Origin: a virus
Direction: 5' to 3' (one strand)
Length of the DNA: 38,061 nt
IMG/VR virus record: IMGVR_UViG_3300042291_000809
Span: 1-38,061 of that record
The notes beneath the pieces are model-generated. The model saw only the letters and a program-made list of their open reading frames with translations. It was not told where the DNA came from and did no database searches. Below are positions 14,044-22,596 of the stretch, in pieces (within the stretch, counting starts at the first letter, position 1; every line of letters starts with the position of its first letter). A program made the translations under genes and the position numbers.

Positions 14044-16284
14044 ATGGCAGAAAAAATCGTATCACCTGGTGTTTTTACAAAAGAAAATGACCTTTCATTC
14101 TTACAACAAGGGGTAGCTGAAATAGGTGCAGCGTTTATAGGTCCTTTTAAAGAAGGGCCAGTAGTTCCTACAATTGTTAATACTCAAAGTGAATTTGAAA
14201 ATCTTTTTGGGGCAGTTGATGGAACATATTATACCCCATTAGCGGTACAAAATTATTTAAGAGAAGCAGGTACTGCAACTATTTGTAGAGTAGCTGGTAT
14301 TGGTGGTTACACCGAAACCGCTCCTTTATTATTAACAGCAACTTCAGGTTCAGTATCAGCATCTTTGGGTATTCTTTTCAATACATCTACAAACTCAAAT
14401 GCAGGTTTATTCGGAGCACAAGTTAGTGGTTCTCAAACCGGAGCAGGTGATTTTAAATTATTAACAAATAGTGGTAGTTTATCATTATCGGCATCTTTAG
14501 ACCCGTCTGATACAAACGATATTGAAGCAGTATTTGGAACATCGGCATTAGGTTCAAAAACCGCATATGTTTATGGGTTTTTTAAAAATTCATCTATAAC
14601 ATTTGATGCAAGTTGTTCATCTTCGGTAACTGTATTAAACTCACAGGATTTTACAGATGATGCACAAGAGGCATTAACTCCAATGATTAAATCTCAAACT
14701 ATTTCCGGTGAAAGATATGACCTTTTCCAATTTGAAACATTGGGTGTTGGTAATACTGCTAATACTAAAATTAAAATTGGTATTACAAATATTAAAGCAG
14801 CGGGTAGTGTAAATGGTACTGATTATGGTACATTCACATTAGTTGTTAGAGATTTTGCTGATACAAATAAGAAAAAGAATGTATTAGAAACTTGGTCAAA
14901 TGTAAATTTAGACCCTAATTCTCCAAACTATATTAGTAGAGTAATTGGTGATAGAAAATTATCAATTGATTTAGATGGTAAAATAACTGAAACAGGTGAT
15001 TGGGTTAATAATTCAAAATATGTTAGAGTTGCCAACTTAAACGAATCGGCTCCTGTACAAGCAGTACCATTCGGACACACCGCATACTCTTTACCAATAT
15101 CAGCATCAGCATTAATTGGTTCTGCGATTCCATCTGTATCATTTGTAAGTGCATCAGCAACACAATATGGTGGTATTGATTTAGATAACAATACTGATAA
15201 CATAATCTACTTAAAACCAATTCCAACCGGAGCAGGTGTAGGTTCTAATTCAGTATTTGGATTAGATGCATCAAATGGTGGTTCATTATCAGTAGGTTCA
15301 ACTTCCGCACAATTCGTTGTAGCATTCCAAAATGGATTTGATGGTAACTCACCAGCAACTCCAATCAATAAAGGTGCTGATATTAACGCAGGAAACTCAC
15401 AAGGTTTTGATTTGACAAATTCAACCTCAAGTGGTTCGGTAGCATATAACAAACTAATTTCCGCATTATCTAATTCTGACGAGTTTGATATTAATATGAT
15501 AGTAGCACCCGGTGTTATTAGAAGATTACACTCATCAGTTGCAACAGATATATTGGATTTAGTTGAGCAGAGAGATGATTGTTTCTATATAATGGATACA
15601 ACATCACAAAATGATTCCGTATCGCAAGTTGTAACCCAAGCAGGGGCAGTTGATTCAAATATGGCTGCAACTTACTACCCTTGGATTAAAACAATAGATT
15701 TAAACACTAATAAGTTAATATCAGTACCACCATCAGTATTACTACCTGGAGTATTTGCGGCAAACGATAGAGTAGCAGCAGAATGGTTCGCACCAGCAGG
15801 TTTGAATAGAGGTGGATTAGTAGGAGCAGTTAGTGTATTGAATAGATTAACTCAATCTGAAAAGGATACATTATATGAAGGAAAGGTAAACCCAATCGTT
15901 CAGTTCCCTGGACAAGGAATTGTAGTATTTGGACAGAAAACCTTACAAGATAAGCCATCTGCATTAGATAGAATCAACGTAAGAAGATTATTATTAACTG
16001 TTAGAAAGTATATCGCATCTACTTCTAGATATTTAGTATTTGAACAAAATACATCTACAACTAGAAATAGGTTCTTAAATATCGTAAATCCTTATTTGGA
16101 ATCAATCCAACAAAGACAAGGTTTGTACGCATTTAGAGTAGTAATGGATGAATCCAATAATACACCGGATGTAATTGATAGAAATATCCTAAGAGGAGCT
16201 ATTTACTTACAACCAACTAAAACGGCAGAATTTATTCAAATTGATTTTAACATCTTACCGACTGGTGCAAGTTTTGGATCATAA
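14044..16284 (+). CDS. Contractile tail sheath protein (T4 gp18-like)
   Basis: A 746-residue protein. The start, VSPGVFTKENDLSFLQQGVAEIGAAFIGPFKEGP, matches the T4 gp18/Phage_sheath_1 opening (SPGI-x-x-x-E...A-x-V-G-x-F-x-x-G-P). It is followed by TIVNTQSEFENLFG and the LREAGTATICRV strand, as in sheath domain I. The C-terminal third (RVAAEWFAPAGLNRGGL, NPIVQFPGQGIVVFGQKTL, INVRRLLLTVRKYI) is the conserved sheath core ending in a subunit-interlocking strand. The central region is variable and Ser-rich (protruding domains). It is slightly longer than T4 gp18 (659 aa). The tube gene follows directly, the usual sheath-tube order. Sheath subunits polymerise around the tube and contract during DNA delivery. 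Confidence 0.95.
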   Translation: MAEKIVSPGVFTKENDLSFLQQGVAEIGAAFIGPFKEGPVVPTIVNTQSEFENLFGAVDGTYYTPLAVQNYLREAGTATICRVAGIGGYTETAPLLLTATSGSVSASLGILFNTSTNSNAGLFGAQVSGSQTGAGDFKLLTNSGSLSLSASLDPSDTNDIEAVFGTSALGSKTAYVYGFFKNSSITFDASCSSSVTVLNSQDFTDDAQEALTPMIKSQTISGERYDLFQFETLGVGNTANTKIKIGITNIKAAGSVNGTDYGTFTLVVRDFADTNKKKNVLETWSNVNLDPNSPNYISRVIGDRKLSIDLDGKITETGDWVNNSKYVRVANLNESAPVQAVPFGHTAYSLPISASALIGSAIPSVSFVSASATQYGGIDLDNNTDNIIYLKPIPTGAGVGSNSVFGLDASNGGSLSVGSTSAQFVVAFQNGFDGNSPATPINKGADINAGNSQGFDLTNSTSSGSVAYNKLISALSNSDEFDINMIVAPGVIRRLHSSVATDILDLVEQRDDCFYIMDTTSQNDSVSQVVTQAGAVDSNMAATYYPWIKTIDLNTNKLISVPPSVLLPGVFAANDRVAAEWFAPAGLNRGGLVGAVSVLNRLTQSEKDTLYEGKVNPIVQFPGQGIVVFGQKTLQDKPSALDRINVRRLLLTVRKYIASTSRYLVFEQNTSTTRNRFLNIVNPYLESIQQRQGLYAFRVVMDESNNTPDVIDRNILRGAIYLQPTKTAEFIQIDFNILPTGASFGS

Positions 16285-16298
16285 AAAATAAAATAATA

Positions 16299-16306
16299 TA
16301 CTTATA
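16299..16306 (+). promoter_or_regulatory. Putative late promoter variant TACTTATA before the tail tube gene
   Basis: A one-base variant of TATTTATA, 28 nt before the ATG at 16335. The same variant occurs at 17941. Confidence 0.4.
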
Positions 16307-16334
16307 GTAAGAAACAATTAAATAAAAAAATAAA

Positions 16335-16823
16335 ATGGCAGAAGTATTAGAGTTTGATAAAATGTTCTATACCAATTTTGAACCAAAATTAGGAAACAGG
16401 TTCATAATGGAAATTGATGGTATAGAATCATATTTGGTAAAAACTGCTAACAGACCGACTTTCACATCTGAAATCGTTGAGTTAGACCACATCAACGTAA
16501 GAAGGAAGATTAAAGGTAAATCCAATTGGGATGATGTAGAAATTACATTATATGACCCAATCGTTCCATCTGGAGCACAACAAGTAATGGAGTGGATTAG
16601 AACATCACACGAATCATTAACAGGCAGAGATGGATACGCTGCGTTCTATAAGAAAGATATTACATTTTACTTATTAGGACCGGTAGGTGATAAGGTTGAG
16701 CAGTGGACATTAAAAGGAGCGTTTATCTCACAAGCAAACTTTGGTGAATTAGATTGGGCTTCAAACGACCCGTTATCAATTTCATTAACTTTAACTTATG
16801 ATTTCGCAATTTTAGAATACTAA
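16335..16823 (+). CDS. Tail tube protein (T4 gp19-like)
   Basis: A 162-residue protein, the same length as T4 gp19 within a few residues. The pattern LGNRFIMEIDGIESYLVKTANRPTF...EIVELDHINVRRKIKGKSNWDDVEITLYDP is the tube-monomer signature. QQVMEWIRTSHE and LKGAFISQANFGELDWASNDPLSISLTLTYDFAIL complete the two beta sheets that hexamerise into the tube. It lies between the sheath gene and the chaperone/tape-measure genes and ends at a terminator, so it is probably made in large amounts from its own upstream element. Confidence 0.95.
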   Translation: MAEVLEFDKMFYTNFEPKLGNRFIMEIDGIESYLVKTANRPTFTSEIVELDHINVRRKIKGKSNWDDVEITLYDPIVPSGAQQVMEWIRTSHESLTGRDGYAAFYKKDITFYLLGPVGDKVEQWTLKGAFISQANFGELDWASNDPLSISLTLTYDFAILEY

Positions 16824-16847
16824 TAGTTAAATTATACATTACAATAG

Positions 16848-16877
16848 AAGGGATGCAGAAATGTTATCCCTTTTTTT
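16848..16877 (+). terminator. Rho-independent terminator after tail tube gene
   Basis: The stem AAGGGAT (16848-16854) pairs with ATCCCTT (16866-16872) across an 11-nt loop and continues into a T run through 16877 and beyond. It lies 25 nt after the tube stop codon. Confidence 0.85.
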
Positions 16878-16894
16878 ATTTTTTGAAAAGTATA

Positions 16895-16902
16895 TATTTA
16901 TA
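16895..16902 (+). promoter_or_regulatory. Putative late promoter element TATTTATA
   Basis: TATTTATA lies 23 nt before the ATG at 16926 and 18 nt after the terminator's T run, so it restarts transcription for the chaperone/tape-measure group. Confidence 0.65.
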
Positions 16903-16925
16903 TATAAATTATTAGTTATTATATT

Positions 16926-17741
16926 ATGGAAGAAAACATAGAACAACAAGTTACGAGAGGATTGAATACAAATACCACTCATTCACAAAAAAATTACCCA
17001 TTCCCAACCGAAGTTATCAGTTTACCATCAAAGGGGTTGTGTTATCCAGAAAACTCACCACTTTCAAAAGGTGAAATTACAATAAAATTGATGACAGCCA
17101 AAGAAGAAGATATACTAACTTCGACTAACTTAATCAGAAAAGGTATTCATTTGGATAAATTATTGGAATCGGTTGTAGTAGAATCCGGTGTTAATATAAA
17201 TGATTTGTTAATTGGAGATAAGAACGCAATATTGGTTACATCTAGGATGTTAGCATTTGGTCCAGAGTACCAAGTAACAGTGAGTGACCCAAGTGAGGGT
17301 ACACCTGTTGAAGTAACGGTAGACCTTTCTAAAATACAAATAAAAGAGATTGACGAATCACAGTTAAATAGAAAAAATGAATACGATTACATTCTACCTA
17401 AATCAAAAGCATCAATTAAATTTAAGTTATTAACGCATGGTGATGAAATTGCTATTAATAAAGATATTGAGGCAAGTGAAAAGACTTTAAAACAGAGTAA
17501 TGAGATAACAACCCGATACCGTAGGATTATAGTTGAAGTTGATGGTAATAGAGATTTTGGACATATAAGTAATTTTGTATCAAACCGATTGTTAGCTGGA
17601 GATTCTAAAGCATTGCGTAAGCATATTTCAACATTAACTCCTGATTTAGATTTAAAATTTGAATATGAATCACCATTCACCGGAGAAACGGAGGCTCTTC
17701 GTATACCTTTTGGGGTAGACTTTTTTTATCCTACCGAGTAA
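16926..17741 (+). CDS. T4_baseplate (gp26-like) family protein, probable tail assembly chaperone
   Basis: A 271-residue protein. Residues about 28-110 carry the family pattern ISLPSKGLCYPENSPL...ITIKLMTAKEEDILTSTNLI...LLIGDKNAILVTSRMLAFG. This is the hallmark of the T4 baseplate-hub gp26-like family (Pfam T4_baseplate, from memory). The C-terminus ends SPFTGETEALRIPFGVDFFYPTE. Position argues for a tail-assembly chaperone: it lies after tube and before tape measure, the slot of gpG/gpGT-type proteins. A second reading frame begins to overlap it near its end (see 17719-17940). No Cys-rich or membrane segments are seen. Family membership is fairly secure; the choice between hub component and chaperone is inference. 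Confidence 0.75.
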   Translation: MEENIEQQVTRGLNTNTTHSQKNYPFPTEVISLPSKGLCYPENSPLSKGEITIKLMTAKEEDILTSTNLIRKGIHLDKLLESVVVESGVNINDLLIGDKNAILVTSRMLAFGPEYQVTVSDPSEGTPVEVTVDLSKIQIKEIDESQLNRKNEYDYILPKSKASIKFKLLTHGDEIAINKDIEASEKTLKQSNEITTRYRRIIVEVDGNRDFGHISNFVSNRLLAGDSKALRKHISTLTPDLDLKFEYESPFTGETEALRIPFGVDFFYPTE

Positions 17742-17940
17742 TTACACAGTAGTTTTACATCAAAAAATATTTCAAATGATATACCACTCAAACGGTGGGT
17801 TTACTTGGAATGATGTATATTTTATGCCAACTAAATTAAGAGAGTTTTATTGGAGAGAACTATTGAAGGCAAAAACGGAAGAGAACGAAACCATAGAAAA
17901 GGTAAAATCAAATAATTCTTCTAAAACTAAAAGAAGATAA
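17719..17940 (+). CDS. Small overlapping frame: candidate frameshift extension of the gp26-like protein
   Basis: A frame +1 relative to the preceding gene is open from 17719 to TAA 17938-17940. From ATG 17776 it would give 54 residues (MIYHSNGGFTWNDVYFMPTK...). However, the sequence just upstream of that Met (VVLHQKIFQ) already looks like the beginning of the same amphipathic helix, and this stretch has no ATG, GTG or TTG. The overlap contains a T7 run (17721-17727) read as GAC TTT TTT TAT in the main frame. A +1 (or -2) slip there would produce ...VDFFILPSNYTVVLHQKIFQMIYH..., a G/GT-type extension of about 70 residues. The HSNGGFTWNDVYFMPTKLREFYW core looks conserved. Alternatively it is an independent 54-residue protein started at 17776. 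Confidence 0.6.
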   Translation, partial: TFFILPSNYTVVLHQKIFQMIYHSNGGFTWNDVYFMPTKLREFYWRELLKAKTEENETIEKVKSNNSSKTKRR

Positions 17941-17948
17941 TACTTATA
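17941..17948 (+). promoter_or_regulatory. Putative late promoter variant TACTTATA
   Basis: Starts directly after the stop at 17940 and lies 21 nt before ATG 17970. It is the same variant as at 16299. Confidence 0.35.
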
Positions 17949-17969
17949 ATAGTATTATAATATTATATT

Positions 17970-18218
17970 ATGTCAAAGAAATTAATAGTAGAAGTAGGAT
18001 TACTAAATAAAATGTTTTCTATGTTTTTCAAAGCAAAAGAAAACCACAAAGAAGATGAATTTATTGATAATTTAGGGAAAAAAAATGCAGAATTGGGAAA
18101 AGTTTGGTCAAAATGGAATTCTGACATGGAAAACACTTTACTTGCAACCAAACGTGCATTAAAAGTTCATAATTTGGACACAAAGGAAATTGATGATTTA
18201 TTAAATAAATACTATTAA
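17970..18218 (+). CDS. Small hypothetical tail-region protein (82 aa)
   Basis: An 82-residue, highly charged, probably all-helical protein (LLNKMFSMFFKAKENHKEDEFIDNL..., ending DTKEIDDLLNKYY). It has no Cys, no recognisable domain and no membrane segment. It sits between the putative chaperone frame and the tape measure gene (16 nt gap), so a helper in tail-length or tape-measure assembly is possible but unproven. Confidence 0.65.
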   Translation: MSKKLIVEVGLLNKMFSMFFKAKENHKEDEFIDNLGKKNAELGKVWSKWNSDMENTLLATKRALKVHNLDTKEIDDLLNKYY

Positions 18219-18234
18219 TATTACATAGCGTATT

Positions 18235-20862
18235 ATGGCTAAATCCAAATCATTTTCTGATTCTGAAAAGAAAAAAACATTTACCGATCTGGGTTCGTAT
18301 GAACGTTCGATTTCCAGTATAACAAATAGCTTTGCCAAACAGGATTCAATTTTAAAGGAAATTGAAAAAAAAATGGAGTCTACCAAAGGTACGATTACCA
18401 GTTTAGGAAAGATATTACAATCCAATACAGATTTATCAAAATCTCAAAAAGATGCTATCACAGAATCGGTAGCAGAATACAAACAATATCAGGTAGCGAT
18501 TTCTAAAGCAAGAATTGAGCAAAAGAAAGGAAATATAACTCAATCCGAATATAACGAATTAATTATAAAAGGCAAAGAGTCTTATGATGATTTTGTAAAA
18601 TCAATTTCAAAATCAGGTAAATCCGCTAAAGCAATCATTCCTATATTAGAAAATATGGGAAAGGAAATGGAATCCTTTGCAGAAGCTGCCAAACGAAGTC
18701 AAAAAATATTAAATGGAGTAAATACTACATTAGATCAAATAGGTGGATCGGGTGTGCAAGGTATGCGGGAATTAACCGATGTAATAAAAAGTGCAACAAG
18801 TGGTGGAAAAGGATTAATAACTACATTATTCGCATTAGGAGCAGCCGCTGGAGCATTGGCTTACAATTACGGTTTAGTTGGTGATAAAATTGGACTGGTT
18901 GCCGGTTTTGATGCAAAAATAGCAGATATATCTGGAAATATTGCAATTGCAAATTTAGAAATTGAAAGAGGTGGATTTGGTGGAAGAAATTTTGTAGCAG
19001 ATAGAGCAGCAGCGGAATTTGCAGCATCAATCAAACAATCTGCTGCATCATTTAGGTCTGCCTCAAAAACGGCATTATTTGGTAAAGGATTAGGTTCGGT
19101 TGGATATGGTGCGGCTCAATTAGAAATGGCAGGAATATCTTCCGAAACAATTGCGAGTGGTATGCAGGCGGCTGCAAATGAAACCGGTAGAATGCCAACT
19201 GCAAAAATTGGAGCAGATATGGCAATTATGGCAGCCAGAACCGGTCAATCTGCGGAAGGTATTGCCAGTATAAATGATGCATTTATGAGAATGGATGGGG
19301 TAAGTGAAAAAACCGCATTAAATCTGCAAGAAGGTGTCAGGGCAATGGCGGATAAAGCCGGTGTAAATTTGGGTGGTGTGATGGAAGAAATGGCAGGGGC
19401 ATCCAAAGAAATGTTGGGTTATCAGATAAAATCAGGTTCGGCATTAGCAAGGCAAGTTGTATTTGCAAAATCAATGGGAGTTTCTTTCAATGAAATTGCA
19501 AAAGCAGGTCAAAGTATGGTGTTGAATTATAAAGATAGTATCAAAGCCGAAATGAGTTTATCTGCGATGTTAGGTAAAAATGTAGACCTTTCAGAAGTAA
19601 GAGCCAAATTCGCATCAGGAGATACAGAGGGGGCAATGAAGTCATTGAAAGCGCAAGGATTAAATCCTGCCGAAATGGATATGTTTCAACAACAACAACT
19701 TCAATCTGCATTGGGTGGAATGGATTTAACTTCATTACAAAAAATAGCAACAAGAACCGGTAGAGGTGGCGGCGGATTGGCAGCGGGAACGGCGGGTGGA
19801 GGAAATCAACAATTTTTAACAACAACGCAAGCGGCTCAAGCAACATTAAATGCAGAAAATGCATCCATATCATCAGATACTGCAATACAATTAGCTGAAA
19901 TTGATAAACAATTTGAAATAGCAAAACAAAAAGCCATAATTGATAATACCGGCGGATTAAATAAGTTAAATGTTGAATTGGCACAACAAGGGGGATTAAA
20001 AGATGCAATGGTAGGTTTATCTACTATGTTGTTTGGTTTGTTAGGTGGTGGATTATTTGCTGGAGTTGGAAAACTATTTCAGGGTAAAATTTCAAATCCA
20101 TTTTCAAAAGGAGGCGCGGGTATGACTCCATCGACTAGTCCTACTGGTAAACTAAGAGGGCCGAATGGTCAATATTTACCTAATAAGTTACCACCTGCGA
20201 GTGTAGCAGATGATGTGGTAAAAGCCGGAAGTAAAGGTGTGGGTATGATGGGTAAGGTTGGAAAATTTGCAAAATTTGGTGGTAAATTATTAGGTAAAGT
20301 AGCTGCACCACTAGCAATTGGTATGGCAATTTATGATGGATTTCAGGGATTTAACGCAGATAAGAGTGCAGCTACCGGTGATAAAATTTTAAACGCAGGT
20401 AGTAGTATATTAAGTGGATTGAGTTTTGGATTACTTGGAAAAGATTCGGATACTATAAAAGCAGAGGCTGACGCAAAAAACGGAGTACCATCCGCCTCTC
20501 AAGTTGCGGCAACAACTCCTGGTAATAAATCAGTTGCAACTACAATAGCCAATTCTGAAAAGTTTTTGCAAGATAAACTTACTTATATGAGTGGTAATTT
20601 GGAAAGAGTTGTAGATAGAACAAATCGAACAATGATTAACACTGCCGCAACAACCAAAGAACTTACAACTCTTAATACAAATACAAAAGCGATAATGAAT
20701 CTAACTAAAACTATTGAGGCTTTAACCGTTGCAACCTATCAAGGTAGTAGAGATGTTTCGGTAAAAATAGATGGCAAAAAGGTAGCATATTCATATAACA
20801 AATATAGTGAAAATACACGTTTGGTCAACCCAAATATCTCAACTACTAAAACTGAGGGGTAG
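18235..20862 (+). CDS. Tail tape measure protein
   Basis: An 875-residue protein. The N-terminal ~180 residues are Lys/Ser-rich helix with coiled-coil character (SYERSISSITNSFAKQDSILKEIEKKMES). Hydrophobic Ala/Gly-rich segments lie near residues 193-222 (LITTLFALGAAAGALAYNYG) and 592-616 (MVGLSTMLFGLLGGGLFAGV), as is usual for tape measures that enter the host membrane. The middle is long Ala-rich helix (GMQAAANETGRMPTAKIGAD...). The C-terminal part has Gly/Lys-rich loops and a final beta-like piece (VSVKIDGKKVAYSYN). It follows the chaperone slot and precedes baseplate genes, as expected. The protein sets tail length and is ejected ahead of DNA. It is larger than T4 gp29 (590 aa), which would predict a longer tail if the same rule holds. 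Confidence 0.85.
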   Translation: MAKSKSFSDSEKKKTFTDLGSYERSISSITNSFAKQDSILKEIEKKMESTKGTITSLGKILQSNTDLSKSQKDAITESVAEYKQYQVAISKARIEQKKGNITQSEYNELIIKGKESYDDFVKSISKSGKSAKAIIPILENMGKEMESFAEAAKRSQKILNGVNTTLDQIGGSGVQGMRELTDVIKSATSGGKGLITTLFALGAAAGALAYNYGLVGDKIGLVAGFDAKIADISGNIAIANLEIERGGFGGRNFVADRAAAEFAASIKQSAASFRSASKTALFGKGLGSVGYGAAQLEMAGISSETIASGMQAAANETGRMPTAKIGADMAIMAARTGQSAEGIASINDAFMRMDGVSEKTALNLQEGVRAMADKAGVNLGGVMEEMAGASKEMLGYQIKSGSALARQVVFAKSMGVSFNEIAKAGQSMVLNYKDSIKAEMSLSAMLGKNVDLSEVRAKFASGDTEGAMKSLKAQGLNPAEMDMFQQQQLQSALGGMDLTSLQKIATRTGRGGGGLAAGTAGGGNQQFLTTTQAAQATLNAENASISSDTAIQLAEIDKQFEIAKQKAIIDNTGGLNKLNVELAQQGGLKDAMVGLSTMLFGLLGGGLFAGVGKLFQGKISNPFSKGGAGMTPSTSPTGKLRGPNGQYLPNKLPPASVADDVVKAGSKGVGMMGKVGKFAKFGGKLLGKVAAPLAIGMAIYDGFQGFNADKSAATGDKILNAGSSILSGLSFGLLGKDSDTIKAEADAKNGVPSASQVAATTPGNKSVATTIANSEKFLQDKLTYMSGNLERVVDRTNRTMINTAATTKELTTLNTNTKAIMNLTKTIEALTVATYQGSRDVSVKIDGKKVAYSYNKYSENTRLVNPNISTTKTEG

Positions 20863-20888
20863 AGTATTACATAAATTTTAATAAAAGA

Positions 20889-20896
20889 TATTTATA
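20889..20896 (+). promoter_or_regulatory. Putative late promoter element TATTTATA before baseplate genes
   Basis: TATTTATA lies 19 nt before ATG 20916, the same spacing as at 6628. Confidence 0.6.
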
Positions 20897-20915
20897 GTAA
20901 ATATACTAACTATAA

Positions 20916-22280
20916 ATGGCGACAATTTTAGATTTATTCAAAACCAATCAATCAGATATTTACGGAAAAGTTGATAATATCCGTATAAATAGTAGGGGAT
21001 TGATTAACCCACCTAGAGGTGCAGCATTACTACTATCATCACCAAATACAATAGCAGACCTAATAGGTAATCAGGTAAGTGGAGTTCTTAAAGGTTCTGC
21101 AAATAGACCATCGGATACTATATTTAGTAATAATACTCCATTTTCAAAACCGATTTCGTTAGATAAAACTAGAGCAGGATTGCAAACTGTAATTGAAGCT
21201 GATACAAACTATTTTATAAAAGATACCCCATCACCATCATCGATCATTACGAAAATAAAACAGGGAGCATCCAATACAAGCGGTGTGGGAGCGAATTTGG
21301 CAATTAGTGCGATAAACAAATTTGGTAGTAAAAAGGGATTAAAGGATTTAAACAATTATAAAAATAATTTAATAAATAAAGCAAAAAGTTCTGATAAATA
21401 CGGAACTACTTTTCAAAAAACAAAATTAGGTGAGAAACCACTTGATGAAATAAAACCGTTTAGTAAGTTTTATCCAAAATATACCGAAACGGATAGTGAA
21501 ACGGCAGGAAATTCAAAGTGGCAGAAACAAACTGAAATAGTAGAAAGAGGTACAAAGCCAACGTGGGATGCGGTAAATACCAATATTTTAAATAAATCAT
21601 ATTTTGTTGATAATCAATCATACCTAAATTCAATTTCGGCTAATAAAGATGCGGGAAATGTGTATGTGACTTTTAAAAAGTATGGAAAAAATGAAATTGT
21701 ACCGTTTGTTGGAACTATATCGGGTATATCCGAAGATATTACACCTGAATGGAGTGCTTTTAAATACATAGGTTCACCGTTTAATATTTATAGATATGGT
21801 GGGGTAGAAAGAAGTATAAAATTTGATTTGAAATTATACTATACAACAATTACGGAAAGAGATGTTATGATTAAAAAAATAAATTATTTAAAATCATTGG
21901 CATTTCCATACGATGAAGTATCTACTATTAAATATTCAAACACTGAAACAACTTTAGCATTTTCACCAAATTTGGTATATATGGGAATTAGTGGATTATA
22001 TAAGGATGTGTTAGGGTATGTTGAAAGTTTATCATTCAATATAGAAGAAACTGCATCATGGTCAAATGTAAATCCTAATATGGAAGAAAATGTGGATGAT
22101 ACTATATATCCAAATAAAGCCATGTTGTATCCTAGTCTAATAAATGTATCATTTGGTATGAAAATTATAGAAAATCATACTACGGAAGTAAAAGATACGG
22201 TAACTAGATATAGATACAATTTCGATGGGTACGGATATGGTTTAAATAATATAGAAACGACAGATGGTAATCCAATTTAA
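20916..22280 (+). CDS. Baseplate / tail-tube initiator-like protein (gp48/gp54-like)
   Basis: A 454-residue protein. The first ~240 residues are low-similarity, Asn/Lys/Ser-rich. The C-terminal ~200 residues have the tube-initiator/cap pattern: ISGISEDITPEWSAFKYIGS, RYGGVERSIKFDLKLYYTTI, a helix IKKINYLKSLAFPY, then the strand LGYVESLSFNIEETASWS and a final LINVSFGMKII. In T4-like phages such proteins cap the baseplate and start tube polymerisation. It lies next to the LysM and hub genes, as baseplate-core genes do. Family assignment is by pattern only, and it could equally be a gp53-neighbour wedge component. Confidence 0.6.
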   Translation: MATILDLFKTNQSDIYGKVDNIRINSRGLINPPRGAALLLSSPNTIADLIGNQVSGVLKGSANRPSDTIFSNNTPFSKPISLDKTRAGLQTVIEADTNYFIKDTPSPSSIITKIKQGASNTSGVGANLAISAINKFGSKKGLKDLNNYKNNLINKAKSSDKYGTTFQKTKLGEKPLDEIKPFSKFYPKYTETDSETAGNSKWQKQTEIVERGTKPTWDAVNTNILNKSYFVDNQSYLNSISANKDAGNVYVTFKKYGKNEIVPFVGTISGISEDITPEWSAFKYIGSPFNIYRYGGVERSIKFDLKLYYTTITERDVMIKKINYLKSLAFPYDEVSTIKYSNTETTLAFSPNLVYMGISGLYKDVLGYVESLSFNIEETASWSNVNPNMEENVDDTIYPNKAMLYPSLINVSFGMKIIENHTTEVKDTVTRYRYNFDGYGYGLNNIETTDGNPI

Positions 22281-22290
22281 TATATAGATA

Positions 22291-22593
22291 ATGGCAAGTA
22301 GATACATATATAATGAGATATTAAAAGTTAAAGAAACCAAACAAAACTATTTGGAATCAACCATATATCCTAAAATAAAACCAAACAACAATGATTTATA
22401 TATTATTTCAGAGCAGGGTGATAGATTAGACTTATTGGCAAATAAATACTATGGTGATACAACTCTTTGGTGGGTAATTGCAACTGCAAATAATATAAAT
22501 GATGCTACATTTTATGTTGAAGCAGGTATTCAATTGCGAATACCATCTGATACTAATACAATATTAAACGATTTACAAAAAATAAACAGATAA
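22291..22593 (+). CDS. LysM-containing baseplate protein (gp53/gpX-like)
   Basis: A 100-residue protein. Residues about 34-88 form a LysM-type unit: LYIISEQGDRLDLLANKYYGD, TTLWWVIATANNI, and the closing VEAGIQLRIP. This is the D-R-L-D-x-L-A-x-x-Y-Y-G-D...W-W-x-I-A-x-x-N signature of T4 gp53 and P2 gpX-type tail proteins, which bind within the baseplate or guide the tail through peptidoglycan. It has no signal peptide. The gene lies 10 nt after the initiator-like gene and 3 nt before the hub gene. Confidence 0.8.
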   Translation: MASRYIYNEILKVKETKQNYLESTIYPKIKPNNNDLYIISEQGDRLDLLANKYYGDTTLWWVIATANNINDATFYVEAGIQLRIPSDTNTILNDLQKINR

Positions 22594-22596
22594 GTT

